The notes beneath the pieces are model-generated. The model was not told the origin of the DNA. It saw only the letters and a list, made by a program, of their open reading frames with translations, and did not search any database. A program made the translations under genes and the position numbers. A stretch of DNA of 64,000 nucleotides from Vreelandella subglaciescola (lineage in GTDB: Bacteria > Pseudomonadota > Gammaproteobacteria > Pseudomonadales > Halomonadaceae): contig NZ_LT670847.1 in assembly GCF_900142895.1 (NCBI RefSeq), positions 2,356,001 through 2,420,000 on the forward strand. Reading direction: 5' to 3'. This document shows, piece by piece, positions 24,483-32,244 of this stretch; positions within the stretch are counted from its first letter, which is position 1; each line of letters starts with the position of its first letter.

Positions 24483-26696
24483 GTGAATTCTGGTATTACC
24501 GCGACCCGCCGCTCGCCTTATCGCGCCTTTGCCACCGCGGCCAGCTTTGCCGTGGCTTCCACCAGCATGCCGGCCATGGCGCAGGCCACTGAGGCCACCG
24601 AGCTTGACGCCGTGACCGTGGTCGGCGAACAGAACACTGGCTACAAAGCCGAGTATTCGGCCTCGGACAAGTTCGTCAAACCACTGCTGGATACGCCGCA
24701 AACCGTGACCACGGTGCCGGAAAAAGTCATCGAAGAGCAGCAGGCGCTGAGCCTGCGACAGGTGCTGTCCAACGTCTCGGGCATTACCTTTGACGCGGGC
24801 GAGGGCGGCGGCGGTTCCGGTGACAAGATCAACATTCGCGGCTTTAGCGCCAACGCCAATCTCAAAGTGGACGGCCTGCGCGACAGTAGCCAGAACAACC
24901 GCACCGACCTGTTCAACGTCGAACGCGTTGAGGTGGTGAAAGGCCCCAGCTCGGTCTTCGGCGGCGCGGGCACCACCGGCGGGGTGATCAACATGATCAG
25001 CAAAACCCCGCAGCAGCGCGATTTTGTTGACGCCAGCACCGGCCTCGGCACCGACGACTATCACCGCGTGACGCTGGATGCCAACCAGACCCTTGAAGGG
25101 CTGGGCACCAACAGCGCCTTCCGCCTGAACCTGATGGGCCACGAGAACGATAAGCCCGGGCGCGACGAGATCAACGAAGAGCGCTTCGGGATCGCGCCGT
25201 CGCTGACCGTCGGCCTGTCTGATGCCACCCGCGCCACGCTGAGCTACGTTCATCAGAAAGACGACAACCTGCTGGATTACGGCCTGCCCGCCAAAGACGG
25301 CGAGGTGCTGCCGGGCGTTGACCATGAAGCGTTTTACGGCTGGAGCAATCTGGACGGCGAAGAAATACAGAGCGATATCGCTACCCTGCAGATCGAGCAC
25401 AACTTTAGCGGTGCGACGCGGCTGGAGAACAAGACCCGCTATACCCAGCTTGACCGCGATACCACCATTTCAGCGCCGCACGCTGATATGGGCGGTCTGG
25501 CGCCCGGGCGCTACAAGCCCGCCGGCCCTCAGGCGTACCGTCGCGACGTGACCACCGAAATGTGGATCAACCAGACCCAGTTGAGCACTAGCTTCAACAC
25601 CGGCAGCCTGGCGCACGAACTGCTGGTGGGTGCCGAGTTCTCACGGGAAACCTACGACCGCACGGCGTCCAATCTGGGGCTGGGGTCGGCGGAGCACCCG
25701 TATCCTGACGGCGGTTACGACATGGGCAACCCGCCCGGGCATTGGGACGGCGGCACCACCTATACCGCCCGCGGTGCTAACGAAGCGACGCTGGAGAATC
25801 AGGCGATCTACGCTTTTGACACCGTTAGCCTGAATCCGCAGTGGGATCTGAGCTTTGGCCTGCGCCACGACTGGATCGACGGCGAAGCGGTGGATAAGGA
25901 CGACAACGAGCGCACGACTACCAGCGACAGCGAGTTCAGCGGCCGCACCGGCGTGGTTTACAAACCGGCGACCAACGGGCGGGTGTATCTGGCCTACGGC
26001 ACCTCGTTCAGCCCCTCGGCAGAAAACCTCGCCACCTCCGGCAGCCTTGGCCGTGGCAACGGGGCCGACAAGCTCTCGCCGGAAAAGAGCAAGACCTGGG
26101 AGCTGGGCACCAAGTGGGAACTGATGGACGGCCAGCTGGGACTGACCGGCGCGCTGTTCCGCGTGGATAAAGACAACGTGCGCGAGCAGGACGGTAACGG
26201 CGACCTGCGTCTGGCCGGCGAACAGCGCGTGCAGGGCGTGGAGCTGGGCATGACCGGCGAGCTGACCGATGCCTGGCAGCTGTACGCCAACTACACCTAT
26301 CTGGACAGCGAAACGCTCAAGTCCATCGCTTCAGCGCAGACCAACGGCCGCGACCCCGAAGGGCATGCGCTTGGCAACACGCCGGAACACAGCGTCAGCC
26401 TGTGGTCGACCTATGACATCAGCCAGACGCTGCAGGTGGGGTACGGTACCCAGTACGTGGGCGAGCGCCACGTCGCCTCGGATGTCGCCGCGAAAATAGA
26501 CGACTACTGGCTGCACAACGCCATGCTCGCGTACCGCGTGACCGACAACCTGAGCGCCCAGCTCAACGTCAACAACCTGTTTGATGAAGAGTATGTCTCC
26601 GGAGTACGCCCGCGTCCGGGCACCGATTCGCGCGGTTCTGCAGTGGAAATCGGCGATGGCCGTTCGGGCGTGCTGACGCTGGATTATCGTTTCTAA
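24483..26696 (+). CDS. TonB-dependent catecholate-type siderophore receptor (Fiu/PiuA-like)
   Basis: A 737-residue outer-membrane receptor importing a ferric siderophore with TonB energy. A signal peptide ends near SMPAMAQA (residue 37), the TonB box-like ELDAVTVVGE follows, then a plug domain (QTVTTVPEKVIEEQ, NIRGFSANANLKVDGLRD, VERVEVVKGPSSVFGG) and a 22-strand-type barrel ending GVLTLDYRF. Start is GTG at 24483 after AGGAACGG. The next gene is a PiuC/YbiX-type dioxygenase, the usual partner of Fiu and PiuA receptors, which supports a catecholate substrate. Fur-like repeats lie upstream. Confidence 0.92.
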   Translation: MNSGITATRRSPYRAFATAASFAVASTSMPAMAQATEATELDAVTVVGEQNTGYKAEYSASDKFVKPLLDTPQTVTTVPEKVIEEQQALSLRQVLSNVSGITFDAGEGGGGSGDKINIRGFSANANLKVDGLRDSSQNNRTDLFNVERVEVVKGPSSVFGGAGTTGGVINMISKTPQQRDFVDASTGLGTDDYHRVTLDANQTLEGLGTNSAFRLNLMGHENDKPGRDEINEERFGIAPSLTVGLSDATRATLSYVHQKDDNLLDYGLPAKDGEVLPGVDHEAFYGWSNLDGEEIQSDIATLQIEHNFSGATRLENKTRYTQLDRDTTISAPHADMGGLAPGRYKPAGPQAYRRDVTTEMWINQTQLSTSFNTGSLAHELLVGAEFSRETYDRTASNLGLGSAEHPYPDGGYDMGNPPGHWDGGTTYTARGANEATLENQAIYAFDTVSLNPQWDLSFGLRHDWIDGEAVDKDDNERTTTSDSEFSGRTGVVYKPATNGRVYLAYGTSFSPSAENLATSGSLGRGNGADKLSPEKSKTWELGTKWELMDGQLGLTGALFRVDKDNVREQDGNGDLRLAGEQRVQGVELGMTGELTDAWQLYANYTYLDSETLKSIASAQTNGRDPEGHALGNTPEHSVSLWSTYDISQTLQVGYGTQYVGERHVASDVAAKIDDYWLHNAMLAYRVTDNLSAQLNVNNLFDEEYVSGVRPRPGTDSRGSAVEIGDGRSGVLTLDYRF

Positions 26697-26710
26697 AGGA
26701 GATCTCCGCC

Positions 26711-27391
26711 ATGATGCTTCACGTTCCCGAGGTGCTCGACAAGGCCCAGGTGGCCGAGTGCCGCGAGCTTTTGCTCAAAGCCCAATGGCAGGACGGCAAG
26801 GCCACCGCGGGCTTTCAGTCGGCCATGGCCAAGGATAACCTGCAGCTGCCCGAAGACTCTGATGTGGCTCGGCATCTGGCGCAAGTCGTCAGCGCGGCGG
26901 TCAAACGCCACCCGCTGTTTATCGCCGGCGCGCTGCCGGCGCATGTGTTTCCGCCGCTGTTCAACTGTTATCAGGGCGGGCAGTCGTTCGGACTGCATGT
27001 GGATAACTCAATGCGCATGGATCACAGCCGCGGTGAATACCTGCGCACGGATTTATCCGCGACGCTGTTTTTCAACGAGCCGGAGACCTACGAAGGCGGC
27101 GAGCTGATTGTGGAAGACACCTACGGTGCGCACAGCGTCAAGCTGCCGGCGGGGGATTTGATTCTCTACCCGTCATCAAGCCTCCACCGCGTCACGCCGG
27201 TTACCCAGGGCGCGCGCCTCGGCGCGTTTTTCTGGATACAAAGCATGGTGCGCGACGAAGGCCAGCGCAGCCTGCTGTTTGATCTGGATACCTCGATCCA
27301 GCAGATCCACCAGCAGCTCGGCGCCGACCACGCTTCAAGCGTCCAGCTCACCGGCGTTTACCACAACCTGCTACGCCGCTGGGGGCTTTGA
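26711..27391 (+). CDS. piuC: Fe(II)/2-oxoglutarate dioxygenase, PiuC/YbiX family (PKHD-type)
   Basis: A 226-residue non-haem iron hydroxylase. The facial triad is His96 and Asp98 in GLHVDNSM and His159 in SSSLHRVTPVT. FNCYQGGQSFG and YEGGELIVEDTYG are characteristic. It is encoded 14 bases after the TonB receptor with a GGAGAT ribosome site. Family members sit beside Fiu/PiuA receptors and are iron-regulated, but their substrate is not firmly known. A second ATG three bases in is an equal start. Confidence 0.92.
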   Translation: MMLHVPEVLDKAQVAECRELLLKAQWQDGKATAGFQSAMAKDNLQLPEDSDVARHLAQVVSAAVKRHPLFIAGALPAHVFPPLFNCYQGGQSFGLHVDNSMRMDHSRGEYLRTDLSATLFFNEPETYEGGELIVEDTYGAHSVKLPAGDLILYPSSSLHRVTPVTQGARLGAFFWIQSMVRDEGQRSLLFDLDTSIQQIHQQLGADHASSVQLTGVYHNLLRRWGL

Positions 27392-27443
27392 GCCGCCGTT
27401 ATTCCATGAATTCAGGCTGAAAGAGGGCGCTCATACGCAGAAC

Positions 27444-27469
27444 GGCCGCCCGTGGGCGGCCATTTTGTT
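27444..27469 (+). terminator. Intrinsic terminator after piuC
   Basis: The stem ggccgccc/gggcggcc with a gt loop is followed by attttgtt. It lies 53 bases after the piuC stop and marks the left edge of the accessory cassette block. Confidence 0.85.
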
Positions 27470-27477
27470 AGCCGGAT

Positions 27478-27903
27478 TTAGTCCAAGCGGGACAGCTCGT
27501 TCTCAAGCTGCCTAATTTCGATTTTTTCTTCTTCAATCTTTTGCTGGTACTTGCGACGGTCATCCATGTCACCGTCTTCTTCGGCTTCCCTGAGATCGGC
27601 CTTATACTCGGCCAAATCTTCTTTGGCGTCTTGTATGTCTTCGATCAGGTCCTCGCGAAGGCCTTCATCAGTACAGTGGCGCTTCGCCTCTTGCAGCGCC
27701 TTTTCTAACCCAGCCACCTGATATTTATTGCCGTTTTCCTGAGCAATATCAAGCTGCTGTTCTATCTCGCAGAATTTCCTGTCGCAGCCTTTGACGCCCT
27801 CACAGCTTGACGATGCCAAGGCTGGAGTGGTTGCCAGCATCAACAGGAGCCCAGCGACGGTGGTGGCTGATCGGGTAAATGATTGCGCGGGCATTTTGAG
27901 CAT
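27478..27903 (-). CDS. DUF1090-like exported coiled-coil protein
   Basis: A 141-residue protein with a signal peptide (VAGLLLMLATTPALA, cleavage near residue 30) and a small mature domain with Cys residues (SCEGVKGC, KFC, KRHC), followed by a long charged coiled coil rich in Glu, Asp and Lys. This matches the YqjC/DUF1090 pattern. Function is unknown; the location is probably periplasmic. It has a good AAGGA ribosome site. It begins 25 bases after an attC-like site, so it may be a cassette whose own attC was lost, or the chromosomal gene at the array edge; no attC follows it. Confidence 0.75.
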   Translation of the reverse strand: MLKMPAQSFTRSATTVAGLLLMLATTPALASSSCEGVKGCDRKFCEIEQQLDIAQENGNKYQVAGLEKALQEAKRHCTDEGLREDLIEDIQDAKEDLAEYKADLREAEEDGDMDDRRKYQQKIEEEKIEIRQLENELSRLD

Positions 27904-27927
27904 GACTTTTCCTTTGTGGATTTGAGT

Positions 27928-27989
27928 AGCTAACGCCGAAGCTCAGTTGTGGCGGCGCAGCCGACATCAACTGCAGCGATTTGTTATAC
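27928..27989 (-). other. attC-like site 1 (ParA cassette)
   Basis: Read on the minus strand, R'' gtataac begins an imperfect palindrome whose arms acaaatcgctgcagttg and caactgagcttcggcgtta pair, ending at R' gttagct. The total is 62 bp. The ParA stop TAA lies inside R'', a common cassette arrangement. A structure-based attC model would be decisive. Confidence 0.7.
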
Positions 27990-29015
27990 ATTTCTCATTA
28001 TTTGGTGCAATTCATCCGCTAAATTTTCGAAGACTTCGTTGAAATTATCGCGGCTTTCTTTCATGTTATCTAGGATCACTCCACTTTGTTCTAGTTGTTC
28101 ATCCGACAAAGCGAAAATTGGCACGTTAAATTTTTGCGATTGTGCAATTAACGAATTAAAATCAGCAACGTTAGCAAGGTTATATGGCTCATCAGTTCTT
28201 GAATACTGAGCGAATTCATCGTTAGTTATTGTCATACCAATAGAATCAAGAGCCGGAATCAGCTCTGTGGAAACAGTCTCCTTAATTACGTCGATCCAAC
28301 GCTGAAAGGACTTTGCTGGAGCTCCGCTTCGTGGCCTATACCTTTGCGAAATAAAGCCGATAAATTTTGGTGGGATTTCGGGGATTTTATAGTCTATCTC
28401 AGAATCACGGAAAGGCGCTACGTCCGCGTTCCACTTGGGAATAACGTTGGATAGCGACTTAATTGCTTGAGCGCAGAAAAAATCGGGTGAAGTTGGCACA
28501 ATAAAGTAATCGCTACTCATTAGAAGACATTCATTGAGAGCGCCGACACTTGGACTCATATCGATTAGTACATATTCAAATCCATGCGTTTCACCAGTTA
28601 AACGAAGCAACTCGCCAATGCTGCCCGGCAGGTTTTTAATTGCTGGGATAGCTGTACTGGTAGTTAGCGCGACACTCATCTGGGTTTCCATCTCGGAAAG
28701 AGCCAAGTTGCCACAGTATAAATAGAGGTTATCATTCCCTGTTTTTACCGGATTTCCTGGTTGAAGTCCGGTTAGCCTCCCTGACATAACTGGCCGGAGA
28801 CCTGCTGAAAGATCGCTTCCGGGATTCTCTTTATAGAAGTCCTCGATATCCCTGACTGAATTATAGTCAAGAACTAAAGCCGTTAAATTACATTGGGGAT
28901 CCGCATCGACGATTAACGTTTTGTGGCCTTTATCAGCTAGTTGCCATCCAAGATTAAAGGTTGTGGTTGTTTTGCTAACACCGCCCTTATGACTAAATAG
29001 GGAAAGTAACTTCAT
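27984..29015 (-). CDS. Solitary ParA/MinD-type ATPase (gene cassette)
   Basis: A 343-residue ParA-superfamily ATPase. The deviant Walker A is HKGGVSKTTTT (signature Lys10, P-loop Lys16), and LIVDADPQCNLT and VLIDMSPSVG are the other nucleotide motifs. Such proteins position plasmids, chromosomes or protein arrays, but there is no ParB or centromere-like repeat beside it. The C-terminal 100 residues resemble nothing I recognise. Base composition is clearly more AT-rich than the flanking chromosome, and attC-like sites lie on both sides, so it was acquired as a cassette. An orphan role, possibly in plasmid competition or defence, is speculation. Confidence 0.8.
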   Translation of the reverse strand: MKLLSLFSHKGGVSKTTTTFNLGWQLADKGHKTLIVDADPQCNLTALVLDYNSVRDIEDFYKENPGSDLSAGLRPVMSGRLTGLQPGNPVKTGNDNLYLYCGNLALSEMETQMSVALTTSTAIPAIKNLPGSIGELLRLTGETHGFEYVLIDMSPSVGALNECLLMSSDYFIVPTSPDFFCAQAIKSLSNVIPKWNADVAPFRDSEIDYKIPEIPPKFIGFISQRYRPRSGAPAKSFQRWIDVIKETVSTELIPALDSIGMTITNDEFAQYSRTDEPYNLANVADFNSLIAQSQKFNVPIFALSDEQLEQSGVILDNMKESRDNFNEVFENLADELHQIMRNV

Positions 29016-29029
29016 TTTTTTCTCCAGCT

Positions 29030-29102
29030 GTATAACGCCCGCAACAGCGGAAATTTAGGAGCGCTAGCGAGTAAATTTTCCGATTGCTTGCGCTTGTTAA
29101 CA
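29030..29102 (-). other. attC-like site 2 (DUF2971 cassette)
   Basis: Read on the minus strand, the arms aacaagcgcaagcaatcgga and tccgctgttgcgggcgtt pair with a few unpaired bases and end at R' gttatac. The spacer aaaatttactcgctagcgc forms a further hairpin. The total is 73 bp. It lies between the DUF2971 stop and the ParA start. One of the two best sites by eye. Confidence 0.8.
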
Positions 29103-29104
29103 TT

Positions 29105-29998
29105 TTACAGTGTGTGGTTAGCAACATCGCTCAACTTATGCTTGTTTATCATCGATCGAGCCATTTCACCAAACTCATTTTCGAGTTCCGAAAATATATG
29201 AGCAGTTCTTGGACTTATCAAAGGATTCATTTCAGAAGCAGGAATATTATACTTAATTGGTTCTTTTCTAAACTCGTAGCCCCAGTTTGCGATAGCAGCG
29301 AGATTTAATGCAATTTTTGTATTCTTGATTTTATTCCAGATCTCTCTTTGCTGCTCTACAGGCATCCTTTCGCCAAGAGTAATTGATTTTATCGCATCCA
29401 TGGGAACATCCTTTACATAAACTGGAAAGCCGTTATAGTCACCAACCTTTTTACATTCAGATAGATTTCTAACGATTCTATATTCCTGCTCGTATTCCCA
29501 ATCCTTGGGCTTTACACAAAGCTCCGCTATAGGAATCGGAGATTCACCACTTAAATAAGAACCAATATCCTTCTTAGGCCTATACTCTCGATACTCTATA
29601 TCAAATAAACCCGTAAAAAATTCATGCTCTTCATCAAATTCAATAACAGCCCCTGAGTACTCACCGGCATAGTGTGACCACATTAGAAGAGATGATTCAT
29701 TTTTGGATAAGCATAGAATACCAACGGACTGATTCAGCGAGCTTAAAATCTTTCTGGAGTTAATGTCATTGCAATGATCGGACTCAAAATCAATTGCCAA
29801 TTCTCCAACACTTGGTTGCCTTCTGGGTGCACCGACGTCAAAGTTAATAGGGATATCTTTGGGTTCGAAATCATACGGAACATGTAATTCCGGAACCATT
29901 TCAAACGGATCATTGAATGCCCCAGGTTGAGTAAATCTAACACTTCCATCTAAAACTCTCATCGTATTCTCATGTGTCAAATACTTGTATAGAGGCAC
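29105..29998 (-). CDS. DUF2971 protein (gene cassette)
   Basis: A 297-residue cytosolic protein with the DUF2971 hallmarks: YKYLTHENTMRVL and VRFTQPGAFNDPFEM at the N-terminus, LLMWSHYAGEYSGAVIEFD in the middle and WEYEQEYRIV after it. Function is unknown; the family is frequent in mobile and accessory regions. It is AT-rich and flanked by attC-like sites. It may be expressed from an array promoter to the right, since the space upstream is occupied by attC site 3. Confidence 0.85.
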   Translation of the reverse strand: MPLYKYLTHENTMRVLDGSVRFTQPGAFNDPFEMVPELHVPYDFEPKDIPINFDVGAPRRQPSVGELAIDFESDHCNDINSRKILSSLNQSVGILCLSKNESSLLMWSHYAGEYSGAVIEFDEEHEFFTGLFDIEYREYRPKKDIGSYLSGESPIPIAELCVKPKDWEYEQEYRIVRNLSECKKVGDYNGFPVYVKDVPMDAIKSITLGERMPVEQQREIWNKIKNTKIALNLAAIANWGYEFRKEPIKYNIPASEMNPLISPRTAHIFSELENEFGEMARSMINKHKLSDVANHTL

Positions 29999-30012
29999 AA
30001 TCTCTCCTTGAG

Positions 30013-30114
30013 TGTTAACGCCTTGCTAAGCGGACTAAAGCAGGGCAGTATTTTTGCGGTCTTTTTTGCAAAAATGATGAGCTGTTTTAGTTCCGTTTAA
30101 GCAACTTGTTAGGC
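30013..30114 (-). other. attC-like site 3 (exported repeat protein cassette)
   Basis: Read on the minus strand, R'' gcctaac exactly fits RYYYAAC. The arms aacaagttgcttaaacgga and tccgcttagcaaggcgtt pair almost fully and end at gttaaca. The long 58-base spacer contains its own hairpin, giving about 102 bp. This is the most convincing attC in the window. Confidence 0.85.
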
Positions 30115-30128
30115 TATGTGTGGATTAT

Positions 30129-30486
30129 TTACCAACTCAATGAGCTTTTACTAGCCTTAAGATTTTCTTGATACATCATAAATATATTCGTATAACTACA
30201 CATATCTAAACCACTATTACAGTAATCTTTAATTACACGATCCATTATTTTTCTGTTTTTTGCTTGAGAGGCATTTTTAAATGCAGTTAAATTTTCACCT
30301 TCCATCATTCTTAGTGTTGTTGATTGACACATATCCAAGCCACTATCACAATAGTCTTTTTTTACGCGCGCTTTAACAATTTTAATAACTCTATTTTTTT
30401 GAGCCTCAGAGCCATCAAAGTCCATTGGATGGATGAAATCAGCAAAGGCATTAAAAGAAAAGAATAAGCAAACTAAAAGTAATAAT
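30129..30486 (-). pseudogene. Small exported protein with a duplicated Cys motif, 5' end displaced by an IS
   Basis: Removing the left IS1380 copy and one 5-bp duplication joins this to ATG 32216 and gives a protein starting MKKLLLLVCLFFSFNAFADF, a clear signal peptide with cleavage near FNAFA. The mature part of about 100 residues holds two copies of a roughly 40-residue unit with the pattern DYC(D/N)SGLDMC, then T, MM, ENL and AFK/ASK. Two Cys pairs suggest disulfides. I do not recognise the family. As it stands, translation could still start at a GTG in the IS end (MNKAGLLLL...), which keeps a hydrophobic leader, so residual expression is possible. Very AT-rich; cassette-borne. Confidence 0.7.
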
Positions 30487-32203
30487 CCCGCCTTATTCAC
30501 CGGGCTGAGACAGAAAAGAAGATGGCGAGCAGTTTCTCTTGTAGAATCAATATGTTCCTAACCGAACTTGACTCAAGAGGACCACTCGCCATGGGTGAAA
30601 GCCTATCCCCCTGGACCCCGTCATGCAACGGGTCCATCCGCGTCGAGCTCAGCGGCCATCGCACCACCAGCGACAGCGGTGCTTTGCTGTTGCGTGAAGC
30701 CCTCGACAACAGCGGCATGATCGATGCGCTGGACGACCATCTGGTCGATCATCGCGACCCGGATCGCGTCCGCCACTCGTTAGCCAGCCAGCTGCGTACC
30801 CTGGTGCTGCAGCGTTCGATGGGCTGGATCGACCTCAGCGATACCGATACGCTTCGCCGTGACCCGCTCTGGCAGCTAGCCTGCAGTGATGCCCGCGGGA
30901 CAACGCCGTTGGCTCAGGACCGGCCATCTCAAGCGACGCTGTCGCGGCTGCTGACGTGCCTGGGCCGCGACGACAATATCGATACCGTGCATGAGGGCCT
31001 GCTGCGGCTGGCGGTCTGGCGACTGACCTCGCTGAACGGCGGCGAACGCCCCGAGCATCTGACGCTGGACATCGACGGCTTGCCGATCGACGTTCACGGC
31101 CACCAGGGCGGTTCGGCGTTTCATGGACTTTACGGGGCCAGAATCTACTCGCCTTTGGTGGCCTCGCTGGCAGAGACCGGCGACATGGTGGGCGGCCTGC
31201 TGCGTGAAGGTAACGCCGGCCCAGCCGAGAATGCCGATACCTGGATCCCACATCTGGTGCGGCGACTCAACGAGAGCACCGGGGCCAAGGTCAAGGTGCG
31301 CATCGACGCCGGCTTCACCGACAACGACACGCTTGAGGCGCTGGAAGATCGCGACATCGAGTATCTGGGCCGGTTGCGCAGTCATACGGGCCTGCAGACA
31401 CTGGCAGCGCCACATCTGAAGCGGCCACGCGGCCGGCCCCCCGAGCAACCTCGGGAATGGTGCCATGACCTGGCGTACCAAGCCGGTACCTGGCCGGCGC
31501 CGCGGCGCGTGGTGCTGGTGGTACAAGAGCGGCCCGATGATCTGCTGCTGCATGCCTTCTTTTTGGTCACCAATCTCGGCAAGTTCGACTGGCCGCCGGA
31601 AAAGGTCCTGGCGCTTTATCGCAAGCGCGGCAGCGCCGAAGCCCACATGGGCGAGGTGAAGTCGTCGCTCGATATGCATCTCTCCTCGACTGATCGCGGT
31701 GTCTCCACCGTCCAGGACGTCATGGCCCGCAACGAGGTAAACCTGCTGCTGACTCTCTGCGCTTATCAGGTGCTACACGGGCTGCGTTGCCTGTTGGAAC
31801 GACAGACCCGGCAGGGCTGGAGCCTGAAGCGGATGCGCGAGCAGGTGCTCAAGGTGGCCGCCACGCTGACAGTGCACGCCCGGCGTATCACCGTGCACCT
31901 CGGCGATGCCGCCGACAAATGGTGGCCATCCTTACTGAAGGGGTTGCCGCGGCTGACGGCATTGACCTGACACGTCGCATTACTCAGCCTTTTCCAGCAG
32001 ACAAAACGGCCACTATGGAGGCCGACGACCACGGCTGCGCCGTCACTCGAAACCAATGAACTTCAGTTATAAATATCACGGCATTGATACGATAAAGCTA
32101 TGTGCTAATCGGCTACTCAGCGACCGTATGACATAAAAGCCGGTCGGTCCCGGTCACCACGGGACGTAAAACGCTCGTTCGGCGTCCTGATGAATAAGGC
32201 GGG
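30487..32203 (+). mobile_element. IS1380-family insertion sequence, copy 1
   Basis: 1717 bp bounded by 13-bp perfect inverted repeats cccgccttattca/tgaataaggcggg and a 5-bp target duplication ATAAT (30482-30486 and 32204-32208). It is inserted within the signal-peptide codons of the cassette gene at 30129. It carries one transposase gene and ends with a 230-base 3' non-coding stretch. Confidence 0.95.
30591..31970 (+). CDS. IS1380-family transposase, copy 1
   Basis: A 459-residue DDE transposase. The ATG at 30591 (MGESLSPWTPSCNGS) has an AGAGGA ribosome site; an upstream in-frame ATG at 30522 covers the variable leader and is less likely. Catalytic candidates are the Asp in LDIDGLPIDVHGHQ, the Asp in RIDAGFTDNDTLEAL, and the Glu in RKRGSAEAHMGEVKSSLDMHL. 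The protein from the second Met is identical to that of copy 2. Confidence 0.95.
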   Translation: MGESLSPWTPSCNGSIRVELSGHRTTSDSGALLLREALDNSGMIDALDDHLVDHRDPDRVRHSLASQLRTLVLQRSMGWIDLSDTDTLRRDPLWQLACSDARGTTPLAQDRPSQATLSRLLTCLGRDDNIDTVHEGLLRLAVWRLTSLNGGERPEHLTLDIDGLPIDVHGHQGGSAFHGLYGARIYSPLVASLAETGDMVGGLLREGNAGPAENADTWIPHLVRRLNESTGAKVKVRIDAGFTDNDTLEALEDRDIEYLGRLRSHTGLQTLAAPHLKRPRGRPPEQPREWCHDLAYQAGTWPAPRRVVLVVQERPDDLLLHAFFLVTNLGKFDWPPEKVLALYRKRGSAEAHMGEVKSSLDMHLSSTDRGVSTVQDVMARNEVNLLLTLCAYQVLHGLRCLLERQTRQGWSLKRMREQVLKVAATLTVHARRITVHLGDAADKWWPSLLKGLPRLTALT

Positions 32204-32244
32204 ATAATTTTTTCATTGTAAACTCCATAATGTAAACACTCTAA
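32204..32244 (-). pseudogene. Detached start region of the exported repeat protein
   Basis: 41 bases of host DNA between the two IS copies. On the minus strand it carries a GGAG ribosome site, ATG at 32216 and codons MKK(L), which continue in frame at 30481 once copy 1 is removed. It is bounded by one duplication of each IS: ATAAT left, TCTAA right. Confidence 0.85.

Noticed and set aside
27478..27903. The DUF1090-like gene as a fifth gene cassette
   Set aside because: No attC-like palindrome follows it on its 3' side (27391-27478 holds only the piuC terminator) and its composition is closer to the chromosome, so I keep it as a possible edge gene only.
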